Assembly (NCBI GenBank): GCA_000934455.1
Contig: KN882769.1
Location: forward strand, 217,686-239,973
Origin: Apostichopus parvimensis
Taxonomy: Eukaryota > Echinodermata > Holothuroidea > Aspidochirotida > Stichopodidae
DNA length: 22,288 nucleotides
Direction of reading: 5' to 3'
Under the pieces are notes generated by a model that was given only the letters and a program-made list of their open reading frames with translations, was not told the DNA's origin and searched no databases. Position 1 is the stretch's first letter; each line of letters opens with the position of its first letter. Positions 18,601-22,288 of the stretch are shown piece by piece. The translations under genes were made by a program, and so were the position numbers.

Positions 18601-20933
18601 GATTGTCAGAATAGTAGTCAGAGGGCTATGAACAAAAGCTGGCAAATGATACACATTTATATGAATAACCAATTAGGCACAACCAGAAATGTTCTAACCA
18701 GAAATGTGTGTAACAGAGAGTAACCCCATTTTAGATACTCTATCCTCTTCCATTACATACATTTCAAAGAAGAACAATTTCAAACATTTTGAGCATATCT
18801 TTGCCTTAAACTGGAATGTTGTTGGCCTCCCTTGGAACTTTCACATGACTTTAAACAAAACAAAACCTTGCACTATACATATAGGATAGAAAACTTTATT
18901 GTGGCTGGGAGACTACAACTGCAGAAGTGCTTTAAACTAAACTCCAAATGTGTATCAATTGAGTAAACTCCATTCAGATATTCGCTTACTGATAGTATTA
19001 TGAAACACAATGACAACATAGGACCTCATTCAGCTAAAAAAATAATAAGCCCAAGAAAGCCTGCAGTCTCAGTGATTCCTTGCCTTATATAGAGTCACTT
19101 GATTGATACTGAGGAAGATGTGTCCTGAAGTTAAGTACCAGAACATCAGTAAAGCATTCCGCTAACTTGACCATTACAAAGGTAATACCCTTCTGAAAGT
19201 TAACAGTTAACAGTTATTTGTGGAAGTGGAAACCATCTCACCCACATTCATCAAAGAAATGGTGCTCAAAGTAAAGACAATGTTCTGAGGGTCATTTTGG
19301 AGGAAGGTGTTAGATCTGTCATATTGTTTCTCATACTTTAATATTGGCACTTTTAAAGTCTCAATATATGTTTTCTGATGAATCTCGGAAAACAAACTTT
19401 TAAAGTAGATTCAATACTTCTTATTCTAAGTGGACTCTGACCAGGTGGGTTAAATGGAGAAAAGCTGTCGCAATCGAAAGAAAGAAATTGTTTTTGTTGC
19501 CCCTATGGCGCGAACAATTTGCCGTAAAATCACTGCAACCGCCACATCAACATCTTGTTTATTTATCAATCAGCTGTTCATTATACAAATGTAAACACAA
19601 TAGTATACACATGCGCCCGGTCAAGATTTTACGCAGTCTTATTTGTATCGTCCACTTTTTACAATTCCATGGAGGAAACGTCTGAAATAACCTGTTTATT
19701 CATTGCAATGGAAAGAAATGACGCAATCTTGCAAGCTACATTGGTACTGTAGGACCGAGAGAAAGATACCTTTCAAGAGAAGGGACAGGCTAGCCAAGGC
19801 CTAACGGTAGCATATATAGGCAATGGCACCCTAAGCTTTTCTTTTTTCTCATTTGTGGAAAGTGTCACTCTGCATGCTGAGAATGGCAGGTTTCCTTAAG
19901 GTCTAGCTGGGTAAAGGCTGGTCTTTCCACTCGACTGTGCCTGTTTTCCATCACATTGTTCAAAAGAACAAAAAAAAGTTCTTGTACTCAATGAGCTGGA
20001 TCCATGTGAATTGAAGCTTTCCATTTGAGTTTGAGGGATTAAAAGGTTTTCAGATTGTGACCTGTTGACTTCAAATAACCTTTAACATCCACAGAAAAAC
20101 ATACTCAATATAGTGCATCCTAAATAAGAAGTTCATCCACCTTACACTTGTTGAGTTATCATGTTTAGTTGACCTCAAATGACATTTGACCTTCACAGAA
20201 AGCCAGTAAACTCAATAAGGTGCATCCATGCACTACATATAGAGTTAATATCCAACCTCTACTTCGTAAGTTGACGTGTTTACAAAGTTTTCAGACTTTC
20301 ACCACTGTTGATTTCAAACAACCTTGCACCGCCACAGAACACAATGAGTTTCCTCCAATTTGAGTTATCATGTTTCCAAGGTTTCAGAATTTGACCTCTC
20401 TTGAACTTTAAACTTGACAGAAATGGATAGGGTTCATCTACTATATCAGGTGCATCCACATATCAAAATATGATCAATTAGTTTGCAAGTTACAATGTTT
20501 ACAAGCCAACGTGTCACACACACGTCATCACCATAGCATAGATTCCTTTTGCCTCTGGCAAACAATCAAAAAGCATCAGGAGAACTTATTGGTTGTAAAT
20601 AAATAAGAGTCAATTGTCATTGAATTGTTCAATTGTTCAATTGTTGCTGAAGCTTAGTAGCATGCTTTGATAAATAGCAATCATATTTGAGTTGGTTTGT
20701 AAGTAAAACTGTCCACAAAGTGCAAACCAGTACTTCACAAAAGCAAACCAATTTATGAGACCAGTGTAACACTTGCTCATCTATAGAAATGAAACAAAAT
20801 AACTTACTGGTTCATGACAACAGCTCTATATGGAGTTCCTTCCTCTGAATTTTCCTTAACATCACTGAATGGGAAATCCTCATCTGGGTCAATTCCACCT
20901 TCAACTCTCTCAGCTACCACAAACTCATAGCAA
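3566..20933 (-). CDS. Receptor-type protein tyrosine phosphatase with two degenerate PTP domains (5'-partial, 21 exons)
   Basis: This is the whole gene model. Twenty-one exons between splice sites sum to 2530 nt, that is 1 nt of a split codon plus 843 codons including the stop, and every junction keeps the frame. Domain order: end of an FN3-like ectodomain (residues 1-137), one transmembrane helix (139-162), a Tyr-rich juxtamembrane segment (163 to about 285), D1 (about 286-575) and D2 (about 590-842). This order is that of two-domain RPTPs, where D1 is normally the active phosphatase. Here the P-loop Arg is Ala510 in D1 and His784 in D2, and the WPD Asp is Tyr472 and Glu751. The catalytic Cys is kept (Cys504, Cys778). 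The product is expected at the plasma membrane as a pseudophosphatase. D2 resembles R2B (PTPRK/M) or LAR D2 domains, but I cannot assign a subfamily. Introns are GT-AG except one GC-AG. The 5' end lies outside the window. Confidence 0.9.
3854..4018 (-). CDS. Possible alternative terminal exon (weak)
   Basis: After a fair acceptor (ctcttcatatacag), a 54-codon frame opens in the phase left by exon 20 and ends at TAA (3854-3856). It starts YQDTWQKFLSHLL and contains QYGDKMYVITQQKLP. It lacks the F-x-Y-E-A-L closing helix found in the exon at 3566-3622, which is therefore the main model. This could be an alternative 3' end, or an open frame by chance. Confidence 0.2.
   Translation of the reverse strand, partial: YQDTWQKFLSHLLYGLRINQYGDKMYVITQQKLPVNPFKLELFVDKMQNEYKVN
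4314..4449 (-). CDS. Exon 20 of window: D2, P-loop with His in place of Arg
   Basis: Residues 780-824, 136 nt, acceptor tctttgaag and donor gtgaga. The joined P-loop reads HCIDGVGHSGVY: Cys+6 is His784, and the usual Ser after Cys is Ile779. The remainder (VEIFQTVQSLRERNPHIF) is the normal 'V-D-I-F-x-x-V-x-x-L-R-x-x-R-P-x-M' segment. Confidence 0.94.
5197..5324 (-). CDS. Exon 19 of window: D2, WPE loop and Cys
   Basis: Residues 737-778 and a split Ile779, 128 nt, acceptor tttaatag and donor gtaagt. VKVKHFQLLSWPEGKTA matches 'V-x-Q-F-x-F-x-x-W-P-D/E-x-G'. The general acid position is Glu751, as in several inactive or weak D2 domains. The exon ends VVVHC, with Cys778. Confidence 0.94.
5690..5821 (-). 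CDS. Exon 18 of window: D2, C-x-x-YWP segment
   Basis: Residues 693-736, 132 nt, acceptor atccccag and donor gtaagt, phase 0. It starts TCYLYWPSGGNCQYG and continues with a strand and a basic 'CREMVVKHR' segment, matching 'C-x-x-Y-W-P-x-x-G-x-x-x-Y-G' of PTP domains. Confidence 0.93.
6344..6478 (-). CDS. Exon 17 of window: D2, TQxPLP and DFWRM motifs
   Basis: Residues 648-692, 135 nt, acceptor ttatttcag and donor gtaaca, phase 0. AFILTQSPLPTTVEDFWRMV is a near-perfect match to the PTP segment 'F-I-x-T-Q-x-P-L-P-x-T-V-x-D-F-W-R-x-V'. It is better conserved than the same region of D1. IIMLNMLDSTDK follows. Confidence 0.95.
7060..7136 (-). CDS. Exon 16 of window: D2, YINA motif
   Basis: Residues 623-647, 77 nt, acceptor ccttcttcag and donor gtgagt. 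It contains GSGYINACFAN, the PTP 'D-Y-I-N-A-S-x-x-x' motif, preceded by a short loop of normal length. The split Leu codon joins it to exon 15 in frame. Confidence 0.9.
7383..7473 (-). CDS. Exon 15 of window: start of D2
   Basis: Residues 592-621 and a split Leu622, 91 nt, acceptor cactttcag and donor gtgagt. It ends NKNRNRFSKIIP(L), matching the 'K-N-R-F/Y-x-x-x-x-P-x-D' pTyr loop of D2 domains. The Tyr is replaced by Phe616, as in R2B-type D2 domains. Confidence 0.85.
8071..8193 (-). CDS. Exon 14 of window: end of D1 and D1-D2 linker
   Basis: Residues 551-591, 123 nt, acceptor ctttacag and donor gtatat. It starts AQYVFIYEVLLLAYQ, the conserved C-terminal helix of a PTP domain ('Q-Y-x-F-I-Y-x-A-L-L-E'). 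A basic linker follows (DFKKLVINKRKLSGQFQ), as between D1 and D2 of other RPTPs. Confidence 0.92.
8194..9354 (-). other. 1.16-kb intron between exons 13 and 14
   Basis: No repeat or exon signal stands out. The intron interrupts the Q-loop of D1 between GTK and AQY, in phase 0. Confidence 0.55.
9355..9490 (-). CDS. Exon 13 of window: D1, P-loop without its arginine
   Basis: Residues 506-550, 136 nt, acceptor cctttgcag and donor gtgagg. With the previous exon it reads HCSDGAGATGTF in place of HCSAGVGRTGTF. The phosphate-binding Arg at Cys+6 is Ala510, and the Ala after CS is Asp506. The rest (FIGLFCLLNEL, then VKKMRKNRINMVGT) keeps the normal helix after the P-loop and the 'R-x-x-R-x-x-M-V-Q-T' segment. 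The first Gln of the Q-loop is replaced by Gly548. Confidence 0.95.
9691..9839 (-). CDS. Exon 12 of window: D1, degenerate WPD loop and catalytic Cys
   Basis: Residues 456-504 and a split Ser505, 149 nt, acceptor caatcacag and donor gttttt. VTQFHYHSWPYRRV matches 'V-x-Q-F-H-F-x-x-W-P-D-x-G-V-P'. The general acid Asp is Tyr472, and the following G-V-P is gone. The exon ends LLVHC, so the catalytic Cys504 is present. The body between is close to the family length. Confidence 0.94.
10205..10333 (-). CDS. Exon 11 of window: D1, C-x-x-YWP segment
   Basis: Residues 413-455, 129 nt, acceptor gtcttgcag and donor gtacaa, phase 0 at both ends. It starts QTCSPYWPMKEG and continues RHYGKMSVAL and DYSVREL. 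This corresponds to the 'C-x-x-Y-W-P ... Y-G-x-I-x-V ... Y-x-I-R-x-F' region of PTP domains. Confidence 0.92.
10893..10990 (-). CDS. Exon 10 of window: D1, core helix and strand
   Basis: Residues 381-412, 98 nt, acceptor cttctcctag and donor gtacaa. It codes for PSGDTADAFLWMIWQEK and then VAIVVMVSDMNE, matching 'T-x-x-D-F-W-R-M-I-W-E-x-x-x-x-x-I-V-M-L-T'. The normal D-F-W-R is A-F-L-W here, another departure from the active-enzyme consensus. Confidence 0.92.
11383..11524. repeat. Cluster of CGTATAA motifs with inverted and direct repeats
   Basis: CGTATAA occurs at 11383, 11415, 11425, 11445 and 11497, and inverted at 11517-11523. A perfect 13-bp inverted repeat (gcgtataaactcg) lies at 11444-11456 and 11512-11524. 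The loop between contains two perfect copies of gccgcgtagac (11471-11481, 11482-11492). The patch is CpG-rich in a CpG-poor intron. Confidence 0.75.
13034..13047 (+). repeat. C14 homopolymer
   Basis: An uninterrupted run of 14 C lies in the intron 3' of exon 9. Such runs are prone to length variation and to assembly error. Confidence 0.9.
13126..13162 (-). CDS. Exon 9 of window: 37-nt microexon of D1
   Basis: Residues 368-379 and a split Ser380, acceptor tttcacacag and donor gtaagt. It codes for DQHNRQSFIAAE, which fits the PTP segment ending 'F-I-A-A-Q-G-P'. The split codon reads Ser rather than the usual Gly, giving FIAAESPSGDT across the junction. The other frame reading through this exon reaches a stop downstream, so the frame is certain. 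Confidence 0.9.
13163..14719 (-). other. 1.56-kb intron between exons 8 and 9
   Basis: I see no further exon here. The phase of the flanking exons (0/0) makes an extra exon unnecessary. A fragment near 14121-14222 behind a tttcttgcag acceptor was considered and dropped because its phase does not fit. Confidence 0.6.
14720..14793 (-). CDS. Exon 8 of window: D1, YDSSRV and DYYNAS motifs
   Basis: Residues 344-367, 74 nt, acceptor tactttgcag and donor gtaaca. It continues the split Tyr as YDSSRVRL and then SDYYNASFIM. These match the conserved PTP motifs 'Y-D-H-S-R-V-x-L' and 'D-Y-I-N-A-S-x-I', with Ile changed to Tyr. The split-codon phase fits both neighbours exactly. Confidence 0.93.
14794..16198 (-). 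other. Introns around exon 7
   Basis: Two introns (16198-15469 and 15380-14794) flank exon 7, which itself lies inside this span. A short GGGA repeat (about 15007-15024) is the only simple-sequence feature seen in them. Confidence 0.5.
15381..15468 (-). CDS. Exon 7 of window: D1, pTyr-recognition loop region
   Basis: Residues 314-342 and a split Tyr343, 88 nt, acceptor aacattcag and donor gtaagt. It contains LPQGQLEPWTEAV and then KGRNPDVLP(Y). In active PTPs this is KNRYxxVLPYD. The Asn is replaced by Gly335, and the Tyr that stacks on phosphotyrosine is replaced by Asn337, while Arg336 is kept. Confidence 0.92.
16199..16578 (-). CDS. Exon 6 of window: Tyr-rich juxtamembrane tail and start of D1
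   Basis: Residues 188-313, 380 nt, the longest exon here. The acceptor is ttcttctgcag and the donor is gtagga. The first part (188 to about 285) looks disordered and carries Tyr194 (VYVNE), Tyr208 (LSYEPV), Tyr237 and Tyr239 (YDYEV), Tyr265 (IYEDMP), Tyr274 and Tyr279. The last 30 residues, PVPFKVSELPEYIHQ followed by NALEMEF, match the N-terminal helix of an RPTP D1 domain ('P-I-x-V-x-x-L-x-x-Y-I ... E-F'). Confidence 0.92.
16946..17013 (-). CDS. Exon 5 of window: cytoplasmic juxtamembrane segment
   Basis: Residues 165-186 and a split Gly187, 68 nt, acceptor cttgcag and donor gtatgt. The sequence is charged and polar, starting KSTQTDSEKRQ. It ends with the motif MNYENE, in which Tyr183 sits in a YxN context of the Grb2 SH2 type. 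Confidence 0.85.
17529..17530 (-). promoter_or_regulatory. Non-canonical GC splice donor
   Basis: The intron 17530-17014 starts AG|gcgagt and ends cttgcag. Only this donor keeps the frame from the transmembrane helix into KSTQTD. Using the GT three bases further in gives CGA and then a stop after seven codons of exon 5. GC-AG introns are a known minor class and are sometimes linked to alternative splicing. Confidence 0.75.
17531..17609 (-). CDS. Exon 4 of window: transmembrane helix
   Basis: Residues 138-163 and a split Arg164, 79 nt. The 24 residues from Leu139 to Leu162 are all hydrophobic or small (Val, Ile, Leu, Ala, Phe plus one Thr and one Ser), and are followed by Arg-Arg-Lys. That is a classic single-pass type I transmembrane segment with an inner stop-transfer signal. 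The exon must end at AGAAG, before gcgagt, to keep the frame. The nearby GT three bases inward (CGA|gtttaa) would read into a stop codon in the next exon. Confidence 0.88.
17828..17909 (-). CDS. Exon 3 of window: membrane-proximal stalk
   Basis: Residues 111-137, 82 nt, from acceptor ttaacag to donor gtttgt. It codes for a short polar stalk rich in Ser, Thr and Gln, starting YCYESSTYQSF. It contains one N-glycosylation sequon (Asn127-Ser-Thr) and leads directly into the transmembrane exon. The last base G forms a Gly codon with the next exon. Confidence 0.8.
18328..18532 (-). CDS. Exon 2 of window: FN3-like segment with RRKR cleavage-like motif
   Basis: Residues 42 (split His) to 110, 205 nt. 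The acceptor is ttttacag and the donor is gttagt. The segment PLESAKNYRIFLRIYV (about residues 90-105) matches the 'PL-x-P-G-x-x-Y-x-x-F-x-R-A' end of an FN3 domain near the membrane of RPTPs. Arg70-Arg71-Lys72-Arg73 form a furin-type basic motif just before it. LAR- and PTPRK/M-type receptors are known to be cleaved by proprotein convertases in this same region, so the ectodomain may be a non-covalent two-chain form. That is inferred for this protein. Confidence 0.85.
18439..18450 (-). other. Codons for RRKR, furin-type cleavage motif
   Basis: Codons AGA AGG AAA CGA give Arg70-Arg71-Lys72-Arg73, followed by Ala-Ser. The motif fits the R-x-K/R-R proprotein convertase consensus and lies about 65 residues before the transmembrane segment. 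Confidence 0.6.
19990..20505. repeat. Diverged tandem array with TGACCT/TTTGACC units
   Basis: About four imperfect units of roughly 90-140 bp follow each other. Each has the landmarks 'tgacct..aaat.acctttgac..ccacagaa', then 'ctcaat...gtgcatcca', then 'gttatcatgttt.caaggttttcag'. Unit starts are near 20071, 20173, 20309 and 20400. A partial match (ttgacctttgacatt) also occurs near 1480, so the family is dispersed. Confidence 0.65.
20623..20646. repeat. Three copies of an 8-bp unit
   Basis: The unit aattgttc occurs at 20623-20630 and 20631-20638. A third copy at 20639-20646 differs in its last base. Confidence 0.8.
20808..20933 (-). CDS. Exon 1 of window: ectodomain, FN3-like segment
   Basis: Residues 1-41 plus two bases of a His codon. 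The exon follows an acceptor ending tatgcag and ends at a strong gtaagtt donor. It starts with CYEFVVAERVEGG and ends YRAVVMN. This resembles the 'Y-x-V-V-V' strand and the 'P-Y-x-A' strand of the membrane-proximal FN3 region of RPTPs (R2A/R2B type). A stretch of acidic residues (DPDEDFPFSD) lies between them. The exon needs one upstream exon ending with two bases of a codon. I could not find it in the remaining 1.35 kb. Confidence 0.75.
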
Positions 20934-22288
20934 CTGCATAAAGAAAAGAGAGTCAATTCACAGAAGTAATGGTGTTATCAAAGATATACATTTTAAAGAT
21001 GAAAATGAAAATGTTTCCATCAAACTTTCTGTTGTTGAATAAGATATTTCATAATGAACCAATCATTCAACAGTTCACATTATAAACCACAATGTGTTCA
21101 GATAATCTCTGGAAATGAACTTCACAGAATAACCATTGGTGCCACCTTTGTTATTCTACTCATCAAATATTTAACTCCAAACAATACTATGTGGTCCCTG
21201 ACATCAATGCAATAAAAAACCTGAAAGGGGTATTCTGGAGACAAAACATGTGAAACTTATACTGTAGAGAAAAATACTCCACACTGCTAGTTGAGACCCC
21301 AATCTCAATATCATGCCCCTAACTTTGATTGATAGTAACCTATTTTGAATGACTAAACTTCAACTACTCCAGGAAGTCGGATAACAGTGGGGGTCTGTGA
21401 TGTCACCTGGACAAATGCTCCTTGGAAGCTTAACTCAGGCTATTATAATCTTCTTGTTTATCCTTGAAACCTGATACACTTGGAATGTTTGTATGGTTAT
21501 CAAAGATCTCTGTACTTAGAATTTCACCAAAATGTATCCTTTTTTTGTGTGGAAATGTTCTTTTTATTTGTGAATAAATGATTGACAGATTATAAAGAAA
21601 CACAAAGACATTTTCAGCTGAAGGGCCCTGATGACATCATCCATTCTGCAGTTGCCACAAGCATTTACAAGATATCTCTAAATTATAAAAAATAATTTCT
21701 TCACAATACATTATGCTATGAGGATGTGGTCTTCACACTCAGTTAGATTCAAAATAATTTCAGCAATTTCGTCCATTAATCAAATGTAGCCACCAGAAAA
21801 TACTTTTAATGGTTCAGTGCAGTCGTAAATTGCTATGAGCAACTATGATGAACAAAGTACATTTCATTATGCAATCTATACAAATGCCTATGTAGAGATG
21901 ATGAGAATCCATACATAAGTGCTCCGGTATGTAAAAACTTTTAGGAAATGTAATTCCTTAGAAAAAGGAAGAGAGGAGAATGGAGTACGAAGTTTACAAA
22001 AATATATCAAATGTACTCTGTTCTTCTCTACGGCTATACATATTGTATAAATTATGTAAACATGTATGTATATTGTCCCGGTGCTTGGATATCAAGTTCT
22101 TCAAGTTGATAGTATCAGCCTAATCAGTCTGTGCCCGTGTTTGTAAGTATTCAAGGGAAACATACATTGTTGTTTATAATGCAATAAAGTGCCTCTTTGT
22201 AACCTCCTTCAAGATCCAGCCTTTGCACTAATTTTTGCCTTTATTCCTATAAACACTCACAAATATCACTCACATGTATACACATATA
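20934..22288. other. Upstream or intronic sequence, no exon found
   Basis: The next exon 5' of exon 1 should end in two bases of a codon next to a donor. I found none that also had a plausible FN3 sequence. A stretch at about 21,230-21,660 reads like a dispersed repeat: it has short inverted TGATGTCA and TGACATCA at 21398-21405 and 21632-21639, and no coding potential. The right end is a TA/CA-rich simple sequence. Confidence 0.5.

Larger units (their letters stand above)
18533..20807 (-). other. 2.3-kb intron with a diverged tandem repeat
   Basis: The intron between exons 1 and 2 contains the TTGACCT-type array at about 19,990-20,505 and an 8-bp microsatellite at 20623-20646. It also holds a CpG-bearing patch around 19,460-19,650 that stands out from the CpG-poor surroundings. 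The short open frames here show no recognisable protein. Confidence 0.6.

Noticed and set aside
21388-21440. Possible short exon ending CCAG|gtgacatc on the minus strand
   Set aside because: The phase does not leave the two bases that exon 1 requires, and the peptide does not look like an FN3 strand.

Overview
This is eukaryotic, animal (metazoan) genomic DNA. It is AT-rich, intron-rich and has no bacterial-style operons. The content is one large gene on the minus strand: the 3' part of a receptor-type protein tyrosine phosphatase (RPTP). I could follow 21 coding exons from 20933 down to a stop codon at 3566-3568. All join in a consistent frame and give 842 residues plus stop. The start codon, signal peptide and the rest of the ectodomain lie beyond the right edge. 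Residue numbers below count from the first complete codon in the window (Cys1). The organism is probably a marine invertebrate deuterostome such as an echinoderm. That is a weak inference from the intron/exon style and the diverged TTGACCT-type intronic repeat, not something the sequence proves.

Layout, read in the direction of transcription (right to left): 22288-20934 is intron or upstream sequence with no exon I can support. 20933-17828 holds three exons for the membrane-proximal, fibronectin-III-like ectodomain, including a furin-like RRKR motif. 17609-17531 is the transmembrane helix, followed by a GC-AG intron. 17013-16199 encodes a cytoplasmic juxtamembrane tail with eight tyrosines. 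16.3-8.1 kb encodes PTP domain D1 in nine exons, two of them very small (74 and 37 nt). 7.5-3.57 kb encodes D2 in seven exons. 3565-1 is downstream or 3' UTR sequence, with a 290-bp tandem duplication, a hairpin and CpG-containing palindromes.

The main result is that both PTP domains look catalytically dead. D1 has HCSDGAGATG in place of HCSAGVGRTG (P-loop Arg to Ala), WPY in place of WPD, and KGRN in place of KNRY. D2 has HCIDGVGHSG (Arg to His) and WPE. Many RPTPs have an inactive D2 behind an active D1. Loss of the P-loop Arg in both domains, with the nucleophilic Cys kept in both, points to a receptor that no longer dephosphorylates substrates. Its juxtamembrane tail carries SH2-type motifs (two YxN, one YxxM, one ITIM-like), so a plausible reading is a transmembrane phosphotyrosine docking or scaffold receptor. 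That role is inference; the residue changes are read directly from the sequence.

The long introns contain diverged repeats, including a TTGACCT-type array at 20.0-20.5 kb and a cluster of CGTATAA motifs with inverted and direct repeats at 11.38-11.52 kb. No second gene, RNA gene or intact mobile element could be supported.
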